Shown here: positions 53,224 to 61,442 of the stretch, in pieces
Position numbering within the stretch: the stretch's first letter is position 1
How the letters are laid out: every line of letters starts with the position of its first letter
Assembly (NCBI GenBank): GCA_947383005.1
Contig: CANDBT010000001.1
Span: 1-64,000 of the forward strand
Source: an uncultured bacterium
Lineage (GTDB): Bacteria; Bacillota; Clostridia; Lachnospirales; Lachnospiraceae
Direction of reading: 5' to 3'
Length of the DNA stretch: 64,000 nucleotides
Notes under the pieces: generated by a model
Database searches by the model: none
What the model was told of the DNA's origin: nothing
Seen by the model: the letters and a program-made list of their open reading frames with translations, nothing else
Translations under genes and position numbers: made by a program

Positions 53224-53433
53224 AAGAAAATGGTTACGTTCACAGGTACCCTGTGAACGTAACCGCATATGCCCATTTGAAATCGCCTACGGCGGTTCTA
53301 AGCGCCGGTAGCGCTTGTTCAGAACCGACCGAAACGGAGTGTAGACAGGGGCATGTGCTTTCGCGCTTTAACTGTATTGGCTCATGACTAATCAGCAGAG
53401 TGATTAGTCATGGTGTGAACAGTAACAGAAGAT
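53224..53433 (+). mobile_element. MITE-like element, family 2 copy E, with target duplication
   Basis: The element 53232-53425 (194 bp) starts with a hairpin GTTACGTTCACAGG-TAC-CCTGTGAACGTAAC and ends TGTGAACAGTAAC. The flanks are AGAAAATG (53224-53231) and AGAAGATG (53426-53433), a 7/8 target duplication. The core stem GGTTCTAAGCGC...GCGCTTGTTCAGAACC is followed by GACCGAAACGGAGTGTAGA. The rest of the 53.08-53.57 kb gap shows no gene. Confidence 0.85.
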
Positions 53434-53574
53434 GCCCTCCCGTGAATAGCAACAATTTAGACGACTCTTATATTTTGTCGGTTTCATCCGATTATTATAA
53501 CAAATGATGTTGTTGGAGCATGAGCAGGAAATTGTAACTGATATTGAAAATTTTGTCATCTGGGAGGTGGTTTT

Positions 53575-54105
53575 ATCCAATATTTATCATCGTTATCGTT
53601 TGATAGCCAGAAATTGCCGCATTTTTCCCAAAGTATGCGAGGCGATCCGTCGCAGGTTTTTGTGGGAGGCAAGGCTTCTGTCGGCGCCGTGCCGTCAACT
53701 GGAATTGATCCAGCCGGCAAGGAAGCCGAAGCGGACGGAAGCCGGAAGATTCCCGGCAAACGAGAACCGGATTTGGATACCTATGAGTGTCAGACTTGTA
53801 AGAACCGAAAATATGTAGATGGTTCTAACGATCCGGGAGTATCCTTTAAGACACCTACTCACCTTAATCCGGAAACGGCAGCTTATGCCATTCGTTCCCA
53901 TGAAGGCGAGCATGTATCCCATGCCCGGGCCAAAGCACAGAAAGAAGATCAGGAAATTCTTTCCCAATCGGTTTCTTATCATACTTCTGTCTGTCCGGAG
54001 TGCGGGAGAGTCTACATGTCGGGCGGGACAACAAGGACTGTGTTTCGCTCAACGGCAGAGGAGGAACCGGTAGAAAAAGGGCGTTATCTGGATGTAAAAG
54101 TCTGA
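53575..54105 (+). CDS. HExxH metalloprotease-like protein with two CxxC motifs, probable ATC start
   Basis: About 176 residues. A Ser/Gly-rich N-terminal part precedes YECQTCKNRKYVDGSNDPGV, the zinc-protease motif HEGEH in AIRSHEGEHVSHARAKA, and a second cysteine pair in CPECGRVYMSGGTTRTV. The open frame begins at 53548; the first in-frame ATG is 53635. A strong GGGAGGTGG lies seven bases before an ATC at 53575, making ATC the best-placed start. The family is common in Clostridia and its target is unknown. Confidence 0.7.
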   Translation: MQYLSSLSFDSQKLPHFSQSMRGDPSQVFVGGKASVGAVPSTGIDPAGKEAEADGSRKIPGKREPDLDTYECQTCKNRKYVDGSNDPGVSFKTPTHLNPETAAYAIRSHEGEHVSHARAKAQKEDQEILSQSVSYHTSVCPECGRVYMSGGTTRTVFRSTAEEEPVEKGRYLDVKV

Positions 54106-54180
54106 TGAATCAGACGGGATATCGCAGGTGTGGGCGCCAGTTAGTGACCGGCAGAGATGAGGGCCTGAAAAGGAATAAGG

Positions 54181-54390
54181 CTACTGCGTCTTTGCCGGGT
54201 TTTTCTTTGTCAGCGCCCGGGCACTTTTCTCTACTGTTTTCCGTGGTATCATTACCTGATGAGCGCAGCCCATACATTTAAGACGGAAATCTGCCCCCAC
54301 CCGCAGAATTTCCCATTCGTGGCTACCGCAGGGGTGGGGCTTTTTTAATTTGACAATATCGCCTACTTCATAAATCCATCGGGAATCCAT
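54181..54390 (-). CDS. DUF951 family protein
   Basis: A 69-residue protein. YEVGDIVKLKKPHPCGSHEW, ILRVGADFRLKCMGC and the closing VMIPRKTVEK are typical of DUF951, a small zinc-ribbon or OB-like family near DNA replication genes in Bacillota. It ends convergent with the HExxH gene and lies 51 bases downstream of the sirtuin gene. Confidence 0.88.
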   Translation of the reverse strand: MDSRWIYEVGDIVKLKKPHPCGSHEWEILRVGADFRLKCMGCAHQVMIPRKTVEKSARALTKKNPAKTQ

Positions 54391-54441
54391 TTCATTTCTC
54401 CTTTTTGATATATCATGTGCTCTCGGAATTTCCCGCAGCTA

Positions 54442-55158
54442 TTATTCGATTTGAGAAAATATCTCTCCGATTTTTCCGCTGATTACCAAGTCGGCTTGTC
54501 CGTCCATGGGAGTGACGGATTTATTAATGACCACCAGTTTGTCTCCCTGATAATAATTAACCAGACCTGCTGCGGGGTATACAACCAAAGAAGTTCCGCC
54601 AATTATGAGTATATCTGCATGGCGGATATAGGAGACGGATTTTTGCAGAATATGGTCATCCAGCCCTTCTTCATAGAGTACTACATCCGGTTTGATTATA
54701 CCGCCGCATGAGCAGCGGGGAACACCTTCCATGGACAAGATTTCCTGCAGGCTGTAAAATTTTTTGCAATGCGTACAATAGTTTCGGTGCACGGAGCCAT
54801 GAAGTTCCAGGACTTCCTTACTGCCGGCTGCCTGATGGAGGCCGTCGATATTTTGGGTAATAACTGCCCGCAGCTTCCCGTTTTCTTCCCATTTGGCAAG
54901 CACTCGGTGAGCGGCATTGGGTTTAGCCTCGGGAAACAGCATGCGATCTTTATAAAACCGATAAAATTCTTTTGGGTTTTGCTGATAAAAGCTGTGGCTG
55001 ATAATGGTTTCCGGCGGATAAGCGTAAGTTTGATTATATAATCCGTCAACGCTGCGAAAATCCGGAATGCCGCTTTCCGTGGATACGCCGGCTCCGCCAA
55101 AAAACACGATGTTGTCGCTTGCAGATATCCATTGTTTCAGTTGCTCGATTTCGTTCAT
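54442..55158 (-). CDS. cobB: NAD-dependent protein deacylase (sirtuin)
   Basis: A 238-residue Sir2-family enzyme. The NAD-binding GAGVSTESGIPDFR, the catalytic His in LELHGSVHRNYC, TQNIDGLHQAAG and four zinc-binding cysteines (YCTHC, CSCGG) are present. It removes acyl groups from lysines using NAD. The ATG at 55158 has AAGGAGG; an open frame from 55308 covers the leader and is rejected. It has the recurrent hairpin leader also seen before the FMN-reductase remnant. Confidence 0.94.
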   Translation of the reverse strand: MNEIEQLKQWISASDNIVFFGGAGVSTESGIPDFRSVDGLYNQTYAYPPETIISHSFYQQNPKEFYRFYKDRMLFPEAKPNAAHRVLAKWEENGKLRAVITQNIDGLHQAAGSKEVLELHGSVHRNYCTHCKKFYSLQEILSMEGVPRCSCGGIIKPDVVLYEEGLDDHILQKSVSYIRHADILIIGGTSLVVYPAAGLVNYYQGDKLVVINKSVTPMDGQADLVISGKIGEIFSQIE

Positions 55159-55228
55159 GATTTTCCTCCTTTTTGTCCATGTTTTTTGGACATCATGGTA
55201 TACCCGAAGGGGTTTTCCTCCTTTTTTG
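55159..55228 (-). promoter_or_regulatory. Recurrent hairpin leader, copy 4 (before sirtuin gene)
   Basis: On the minus strand: AAAAAAGGAGGAAA, ACCCCTTCGGGT hairpin, ATACC, ATGATGTCC...GGACA hairpin, AAAAAGGAGGAAAATC-ATG. The second stem uses TCC/GGA where the other copies use CCC/GGG, a paired change. The nested ATG frame has 13-14 codons and ends TGA overlapping the sirtuin ATG. Confidence 0.6.
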
Positions 55229-55423
55229 CCTGTTGAAGCACTCTCGGAAACTCTCTTGCACCCATCTTTGCGTCTGATTTTCTGCCAGAAGCACTCAAAT
55301 TTAATCAACGTACGTTCCGCGTACGCCTCATAAATTTGTACACTTCTGACAAAAAATCATCTCACAAATCTGGGCACAAAGAGTTTCCGAGAGTACTCCT
55401 GTTGAGATTGTCCTATTCTCTCT

Positions 55424-56551
55424 TTATACAATTTCATCAAGAAATACTTTTTGCAGCGGCTCGACTAATTGGGCGAAAGGTTTGGCGGCATCGGGGGTAT
55501 GGTAGCCAAACAACCATTGTGTAAATTCCTCGATAGTTAATGCCAAAGGAGCGGTATTATTGGAAGAAAACCGTGCGGATTCCGCCTCATTCGCAAACTG
55601 AGAGGAGCTTGCACGTTCTATCCAGGAGGTTTCCTGATTCAGATGCCAAAGCCAGTTCCCGTGGTTTTCCTTGATCAAGGAGTCGGTAAGGTGAAGAGGA
55701 ATGACGATCTCCTTGTTTTCGCTATTTGTCCCTTTACGAAGCCTTATGGCCTGAACAAAAATTTCCGGAGTGATAATCCGTGCCATGATAGCCGGTTTTG
55801 GGGGGCACACTTCCTCAACATAGGAGGAGGCACAGTATAAGAGACGCTGTGTTTTTTGCTGTTTTCCCCATTGGCCGAAAAAACCAACCATGGAATTTCC
55901 GTCATAAAGAACATCTAATGAGCCTTCTTCGCTGGCGAGTTCCATGGAGAGACATCGTAAGTAGGCTTCATCCCTTTGGGCGTATACATCATAGTGCCTG
56001 GACATCCATTGCTCCATCCATAGAGCGGCTTTTTCCCAGGATGAGCTTTCGCTTAGTTCGCGCCGTTTCAGCCGAATGCCTTCTTTTAAAGAAAAACAGG
56101 GCTGACGGAAGATGTAGGTAAAGTTAAAAGGCTGATATATGGATTCATTTGCCGGCATTAAAAAACAAAATGGTGTTTGTTCCCGACGCATATCGGTCAG
56201 TGTTTGTAAAAGTAAGCGGCGCATATATCCGCGGTGCCGCTTTTCTTTTTGTGTTGCGACTCCCACCAGATAATTCACTGTCCAGCGCCGCCCTCGTACC
56301 GCTAACCGGTAAGGGTTCAGATGGACCATGGATTCTATTTGGAGGGAGGAGGTATCGGAAAACGAGGTGATGGCAAGGATTCGATTATCCTTTAGCTTTT
56401 CCCGAAAATAGTAGTCGCAGAATTCTTTTGAATCTTCGGGAAAGCATTCTTCCCACAATTTGCGGCATTTCAGCTTACCGGGGCCGTCCAGGTATTTCCC
56501 ATCCGGAAGTATGATTTCTGTTTTATTCACATTTAAGGCCTTTCTAAACAA
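55424..56551 (-). CDS. Eis-like GNAT acetyltransferase with SCP2-like end
   Basis: A 375-residue protein. The N-terminal GNAT fold includes VNYLVGVATQKEKRHRGYMRRLL, the acetyl-CoA P-loop region. The middle part (PFCFLMPANESIYQPFNFTY) and the C-terminal sterol-carrier-like domain (TIEEFTQWLFGY) match Eis-type enzymes, which acetylate amines or lysines. It lies upstream of a DUF2156 gene by 10 bases on the same strand. Confidence 0.82.
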   Translation of the reverse strand: MFRKALNVNKTEIILPDGKYLDGPGKLKCRKLWEECFPEDSKEFCDYYFREKLKDNRILAITSFSDTSSLQIESMVHLNPYRLAVRGRRWTVNYLVGVATQKEKRHRGYMRRLLLQTLTDMRREQTPFCFLMPANESIYQPFNFTYIFRQPCFSLKEGIRLKRRELSESSSWEKAALWMEQWMSRHYDVYAQRDEAYLRCLSMELASEEGSLDVLYDGNSMVGFFGQWGKQQKTQRLLYCASSYVEEVCPPKPAIMARIITPEIFVQAIRLRKGTNSENKEIVIPLHLTDSLIKENHGNWLWHLNQETSWIERASSSQFANEAESARFSSNNTAPLALTIEEFTQWLFGYHTPDAAKPFAQLVEPLQKVFLDEIV

Positions 56552-56561
56552 ATCGAAACAA

Positions 56562-57491
56562 TCAGGTTTTGCTGGGGTTATAGTTTTTCTGGGTAATCAG
56601 GTATTTTCTTGCGAATCCGGAGGGGTTATAAGACATTTTTGCTTTGCGAAGCCCTTCTTGTCCCAAATCATCCTCACGATTTACCAGCACAGCATCGGGA
56701 AATTCGTGTATAAGAAATTGCTGGTTGATAAATTGATAAAGGCCGCGAATATCGGGGTTGGCTTTTTCAATATGGATTACCGCCATTTTTTCGAAGGGAT
56801 TATAGCTGCCAATGGTAAAGGCTTGTAATTTCCCATCAATATAAACGCCGGACATCCGCACATGGAGCTGGCAGCAATGGTTGAGAATAGCATGGATTCC
56901 TTCCACTTCATAATCCAGATGATCTTCGACAATTTCCCCTTTTCCGGCCCGCCAGTCGTCGAGAAAATTCCAGACTTCGCCTCTGTTTGCACAACTAAGG
57001 CGCCGGTATTCATATCGGCCTTCATATTCTTTTAAAAAAGCATTAAGGTGGTTTTTCTTTTTATGCAGCTTCCGGCCGGATAAATTCCGCATGGCATCCC
57101 CATCATAGAGGTAGTCTTTTAAATCTTCCTGTTCGGTTACTTCAAATTCGTCAGAATCCTTGAGATGGAGATAATTTACCGCTTCTTCGTCAGCCAGGTA
57201 GATTTTAAAAGGGATATGCAGGGTTTGGTTGAAATATTTGACTATTTCATTGAAGTAATGGGGAAGATCCTGTTCCTCGCACATCGGCATAGCGCTGTGT
57301 TTTGTGCCGTTTTCCTCCATCAGCCATTGGACGGCTTTGCCGTCACTGATGGCAAATTGGACATGATAATAATCCCGCCAGAGAAAACTATCCAGAGCTA
57401 CGCTGTCACAAGTTTTATTGGGCCTGCGGCAAAAAAACGGGGATAATGATTCAATGTCATCGGCCTGTATTGGTTTGAAATCTAAGTTCAT
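56562..57491 (-). CDS. DUF2156 (phosphatidylglycerol lysyltransferase C-domain-like) protein
   Basis: A 309-residue soluble protein built of two GNAT-like halves. FKPIQADDIESLSPFF begins it; DLKDYLYDGDAMRNLSGRKLHKKKNHLNAF and LPDAVLVNREDDLGQEGLRKAK-type motifs match the DUF2156 family, related to the catalytic part of MprF. It lacks membrane helices. It may aminoacylate or acylate a small molecule. It is probably co-transcribed with the acetyltransferase. Confidence 0.82.
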   Translation of the reverse strand: MNLDFKPIQADDIESLSPFFCRRPNKTCDSVALDSFLWRDYYHVQFAISDGKAVQWLMEENGTKHSAMPMCEEQDLPHYFNEIVKYFNQTLHIPFKIYLADEEAVNYLHLKDSDEFEVTEQEDLKDYLYDGDAMRNLSGRKLHKKKNHLNAFLKEYEGRYEYRRLSCANRGEVWNFLDDWRAGKGEIVEDHLDYEVEGIHAILNHCCQLHVRMSGVYIDGKLQAFTIGSYNPFEKMAVIHIEKANPDIRGLYQFINQQFLIHEFPDAVLVNREDDLGQEGLRKAKMSYNPSGFARKYLITQKNYNPSKT

Positions 57492-57638
57492 TGGGAAGTT
57501 CCTTTCTATACCGCGGCTATTTTCATGAAAAAATCAGCGGATTTCGGGTGTTTTAGAATAACATTATAGTATAAGTATACCACATTTTTCAGGTGTTTTC
57601 CATGAAAATCGCCAGCGTAAACAGAGAGATATTTTTTA

Positions 57639-57667
57639 GTGACTTTTTTGGAAAAAAGTGGTACAAT
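57639..57667 (+). promoter_or_regulatory. Predicted promoter of the ferritin gene
   Basis: GTGACT (57639-57644) and TACAAT (57662-57667) with a 17-base spacer, about 55 bases before the start codon. The -35 box is only a fair match. Confidence 0.45.
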
Positions 57668-57721
57668 GTTGAGGAGTAAAAAGAATTTAAGGAATATCTA
57701 TCACAGACAGGAGGAAGAATA

Positions 57722-58234
57722 ATGTTGGATGCAAAAGTTGCAGAGCTTTTAAATGCTCAGGTAAATAAAGAATTTTATTCTGCATATTTATATCTGGATT
57801 TTGCCAACTATTATGTGGATCAGGGGCTTGACGGTTTTGCCAATTGGTATAAAATCCAGGCGCAGGAGGAAAGGGATCATGCGATGCTGTTTATGCAGTA
57901 TATGCAGAACAATGGCTGCAAAGTATCGTTGGACGCTATTGATAAGCCGGATAAAATATTAGATTCTTTTGAAGCTCCGCTGAAAGCCGGATATGAGCAT
58001 GAACAGTATGTGACAAGCCTGATTTATGCGATCTATGATGCGGCTGATGCGGCTAAGGATTTCCGTACAATGCAGTTTTTGGATTGGTTTGTCAAGGAAC
58101 AGGGAGAGGAAGAAACCAATGCCGAAGGTTTGATTAAGAAATTTGAGTTATTTGGTTCTGATCCCAGGGCGCTTTATCTCTTGGATGGCGAGCTGGCTTC
58201 CCGGGTATATTCCGCACCTTCGCTGGTTCTTTAA
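57722..58234 (+). CDS. ftnA: Ferritin
   Basis: A 170-residue non-haem ferritin. The ferroxidase ligands are seen in NKEFYSAYLYLDFANYY and QAQEERDHAMLFMQYM, with WFVKEQGEEETNAEGLIKK for the third site. It stores iron as a 24-subunit shell. AGGAGG lies six bases before the ATG. The next gene follows after nine bases. Confidence 0.95.
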   Translation: MLDAKVAELLNAQVNKEFYSAYLYLDFANYYVDQGLDGFANWYKIQAQEERDHAMLFMQYMQNNGCKVSLDAIDKPDKILDSFEAPLKAGYEHEQYVTSLIYAIYDAADAAKDFRTMQFLDWFVKEQGEEETNAEGLIKKFELFGSDPRALYLLDGELASRVYSAPSLVL

Positions 58235-58242
58235 ATGATGTT

Positions 58243-58668
58243 ATGAATGTAGGAAATACCATTAAAAACAGATTCTTGGAGAATAAAGAACTGATTTTGT
58301 ATATCCTTTGCGGAGGAGCCACTACCGCAGTCAATTATGTGATTTATTTTGTGGGGGTAAAGTATCTTGGCATTGATTATCTTATCGGCAACACGATAGC
58401 ATGGGCGGGCAGCGTCTTTTTTGCTTTTTTGGTTAATAAGATATTTGTTTTTATTTCCAAGGATTGGGAACTGCGGGTTATTATTCGTCAGGTTCTGCAA
58501 TTTGTGTCGGCAAGAGTATTTTCCCTTGTATTGGAGTCATTGATGCTTTGGGTGTGGGTGAGCCTTTTGGGGTTTGATGATCTGGTGATGAAGATTGCCG
58601 CAGGGATTGTGGTAGTTATTGTGAATTACGCATTCAGTAAATGGATTATTTTTAAAAAAGAAAGCTAA
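58243..58668 (+). CDS. GtrA-family membrane protein
   Basis: A 141-residue protein with four hydrophobic helices: YILCGGATTAVNYVIYFVG, IAWAGSVFFAFLVNKIFVF, FVSARVFSLVLESLMLWVWV and IVVVIVNYAFSKWIIF. This is the GtrA pattern (lipid-linked sugar translocation). It sits next to the ferritin gene and just before the polysaccharide locus on the other strand, where its role more likely lies. Confidence 0.9.
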   Translation: MNVGNTIKNRFLENKELILYILCGGATTAVNYVIYFVGVKYLGIDYLIGNTIAWAGSVFFAFLVNKIFVFISKDWELRVIIRQVLQFVSARVFSLVLESLMLWVWVSLLGFDDLVMKIAAGIVVVIVNYAFSKWIIFKKES

Positions 58669-58702
58669 GAGATTGCAAAAAGCAGCCTCTTGGCTTTCTT
58701 TT
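58660..58702 (+). terminator. Terminator after the GtrA gene
   Basis: AAAGCTAAGAG pairs with CTCTTGGCTTT around an about 15-base loop and is followed by CTTTT. Confidence 0.65.
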
Positions 58703-58797
58703 ATGCGCAGGCCCGCGTGTGGAAGTCTGCTACTGACGCAGCACGCGGGCCGCGCGGGGGGCAGGGGAGCAGGGGAGGAAGATTCCCCTACTCGATC
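58699..58797. repeat. Repeat family 3, copy at the end of the polysaccharide locus
   Basis: TTTATGCGCAGGCCCGCGTG and CACGCGGGCC form a 10-bp stem around GTGGAAGTCTGCTACTGACGCAG-like sequence, then GAGCAGGGGAGGAAGATTCCCCTACTCGAT. The last part supplies the stop codon of the next minus-strand gene. Confidence 0.7.
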
Positions 58798-61442
58798 TGC
58801 TCTTTTATCCCCAGATTAAACAGCAGCAGGACAAAAATATTATAGAAAGAAAATACAAAATAATTTTCAAAAATTGAGACAGTGGCCAGGGCAATGATGG
58901 CGGCTGCACATTGGCGTGTCAGGCGGTTGTCAAAGGCTGTTTTTTGGATTTGGAACAGCCTTTTGCCTAAAAAGAAAATTACGATGGCGAATACCAGAAT
59001 GCCATGTACGGTAAGGATGTGCAGCAATCCGTTATGGGCTTCAGGTATAGTCAGGTTGGGCATTTTAGTAGCAAAGTCGGACCCGATTCCCGTAAGCGGT
59101 TCCTTGCAAAAGGCAGTTAAAAATTGTTCCCATATCGGATCTCTGCCTGAGAAAAATTTTTTCCCAAAAACTCTAATGGTTGTTGTTGCCGCATGGCTTT
59201 GCTTGATATACCAGATGGGAAACAAAATGCTTCCGCTCAGGAGAAGACCAACACAGGTACGATAGAGCCATCGGCATTTCCAAGCTGCCGATGGTATTAA
59301 ATAATTGACGATAAGGAATACGGCAATACCTAACGCTACACATCTGGCGTGTAATTTTATTACCATGGGAAGAATCAGGCCAAGCATGAGGAAGAAAGAA
59401 ATTCCTTTGCCCCACAGTTCTTTGCCGAAACGTTTCATCACAGCCATAAGAGCTGTGACTGCATAGACGGATATGGCAAATAGAATCATACTGGCAAGAT
59501 TGGTGTTGTAGCTTTTCGCCCCTTTTCCGATCCAGGTGCCAAGGATAAGGAAACATACAGCGCCGATCACGGAATAAATATGGCGATTAAAAGGAATCTT
59601 ATCTGATAGATAAATAATAAGTAAGAAATCGGTAATATTAAAAATGGCGCCATATCCGGAATGGGCTAATACCAGGTTGACCATGGAGATAACCACGCCT
59701 AAAATGAGAAAAATCAGTTCTTTGTCTTTACTTTTCAGCGATTCTATCCAATCGATATGGTTGAAAAACAAGAGGGAAAGCGGAATAAGGTTAATCATCG
59801 GAGCAAAACTGATTAAACGGTCATAATAGGGTTTGGAAATATAAAACAGGCACAGGGATAGAACGATGATTGCCGCTGCTGCCCAATCTACAGCTTCTTT
59901 AATCCATTTCTTTTCCATTATTGCCTCCCGTATATTGTGGAATAATTTTAAGTAATATTGATATTCTTCTTGCCTCCGAAAAAAAATCCAGTAAAAGATA
60001 TTGGGAATCAGCCCGCAAAGGCAAACCTTAATCCCTAAACGGAGAACAGGAAAATTGATCTGTATGTGTTCACATGCTTTCCAAGTGATAAATGCGGTAA
60101 GTAGTGACAAAAACGTATAGATTCCATATGCTTTCCAATAAGATTTTACCGGAGTCATCAAACCGTGACGGAATACGATATATGGCTCAATCCACCAGGG
60201 CATTGCTAGTATGCTGACGGAGGTACCGATAAGGACCCCCTTTATCCCGTATTTGCCTACCAGGACAAAGGAAATCAGCAGATTTAAAGAAGCTTCTCCT
60301 ATGGGCATATAGCGGTTATGCCAAAACAGGCCAAACGCGTCGCGGAAGGTCAGTGTTGTTTTCCGCATCCCTTCCAGATAAAAGCAAAAGACAATCAGTA
60401 CCAGGACGCCGGTGTCCAGAACAAAACTGTTACCGAAAAAAATCCGGATGAAATCCTGAGCCAGGCATAAAAAGGAAATGCTGCAAAAACCATAGATCCA
60501 GGCGTTCAGGAAAAATACTTTTTTAAAGATTTCGTAGCGTTTTTCCGTCCCTTCGGTAATTTTCAAGTTTCCTACACTGGCGGTCATTGCCGTAAAGATT
60601 TGTGAGAGAATGCTGGTTAAAGCTTGTTGGATTAATGTGTAATTGGAGTAAAGGCCAACGGCTACCAATCCCACAAATTTGGAGATAATCAGGTTATCCG
60701 TCGAAACCAATACGACTTCCCCCAGTTTGTGGTAAATCATGGCCTTGGTGTTCTTGGTAATTTCCCCTAAGGTTTGCCGTGACAGCCTGGATGGTGCTGC
60801 ATCTTGAATAAAAGGATACATCCGGTTGGCAATCCGCATGCAAATCAGATTGTGGGAAATGGTAGCGCCAATTTGTACCCACAAATAGAGGAGATAGTTT
60901 TTTGTTGTATACAAAATGGTGATTTGCAACAAAACCATGGCCAATGTGGTCAGCAGCTTGATTTGTTTAACAACGTAATCTTTCTGGTCGGCGCTGATTA
61001 AAGAACTCTTATAAGAAAAAAAATAAGAGGCGGCGGCATTAAAAACAAACAAAAGGTAGATTTGCCGGATTTCCGGGATATCCGGCATTTCACGGATAAA
61101 AAAGTGCAGGTAAGGGGTCAGGGCGGCGCCGGCAGTTAAAATGATTAGCCCGATGATGATATACACACGTTGGTAGAATTTCATCAGGCTGCGGATTTCC
61201 TCTTCCTGCCGGTAAGCGAGAGGGGCATACAGGCTGTAAACAATCGCTGTGCCAATGCCTAATTCCGCCAGAGAAAGCAAGGAAATAATATTTCCGAACA
61301 GTCCGCTTAAGCCCAGGTATTCTTTTGATAATACGCGGGTAAAAATTATGCGGACGATTATATTCATCAGCAGCAGAACCATTTGGTTCAGCCAGGCAAA
61401 TATTAGGTTTTTGGCAGTTCTTTCTCTTCTGCTTTCAGTCAT
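58788..61442 (-). CDS. Fused polysaccharide flippase and O-antigen ligase/polymerase-like protein
   Basis: An 884-residue membrane protein. The first about 490 residues are a Wzx-type flippase (NLIFAWLNQMVLLLMNIIVR, LSLAELGIGTAIVYSLYAPL, GITKNTKAMIYHKLGEV-like region). From about 505 a second set of helices leads to the Wzy_C/WaaL motif FSGRDPIWEQFLTAF...AHNGLLHILTVHG. Normally flippase and polymerase/ligase are separate genes. The frame is continuous. The stop codon lies inside a family 3 repeat. Confidence 0.85.
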   Translation of the reverse strand: MTESRRERTAKNLIFAWLNQMVLLLMNIIVRIIFTRVLSKEYLGLSGLFGNIISLLSLAELGIGTAIVYSLYAPLAYRQEEEIRSLMKFYQRVYIIIGLIILTAGAALTPYLHFFIREMPDIPEIRQIYLLFVFNAAASYFFSYKSSLISADQKDYVVKQIKLLTTLAMVLLQITILYTTKNYLLYLWVQIGATISHNLICMRIANRMYPFIQDAAPSRLSRQTLGEITKNTKAMIYHKLGEVVLVSTDNLIISKFVGLVAVGLYSNYTLIQQALTSILSQIFTAMTASVGNLKITEGTEKRYEIFKKVFFLNAWIYGFCSISFLCLAQDFIRIFFGNSFVLDTGVLVLIVFCFYLEGMRKTTLTFRDAFGLFWHNRYMPIGEASLNLLISFVLVGKYGIKGVLIGTSVSILAMPWWIEPYIVFRHGLMTPVKSYWKAYGIYTFLSLLTAFITWKACEHIQINFPVLRLGIKVCLCGLIPNIFYWIFFRRQEEYQYYLKLFHNIREAIMEKKWIKEAVDWAAAAIIVLSLCLFYISKPYYDRLISFAPMINLIPLSLLFFNHIDWIESLKSKDKELIFLILGVVISMVNLVLAHSGYGAIFNITDFLLIIYLSDKIPFNRHIYSVIGAVCFLILGTWIGKGAKSYNTNLASMILFAISVYAVTALMAVMKRFGKELWGKGISFFLMLGLILPMVIKLHARCVALGIAVFLIVNYLIPSAAWKCRWLYRTCVGLLLSGSILFPIWYIKQSHAATTTIRVFGKKFFSGRDPIWEQFLTAFCKEPLTGIGSDFATKMPNLTIPEAHNGLLHILTVHGILVFAIVIFFLGKRLFQIQKTAFDNRLTRQCAAAIIALATVSIFENYFVFSFYNIFVLLLFNLGIKEQIE

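Noticed and set aside
57595..57630. Possible short remnant of the MITE family (CCATGAAAATCGCC).
   Set aside because: Only about 14 bases match the family and no ends or core stem are present.
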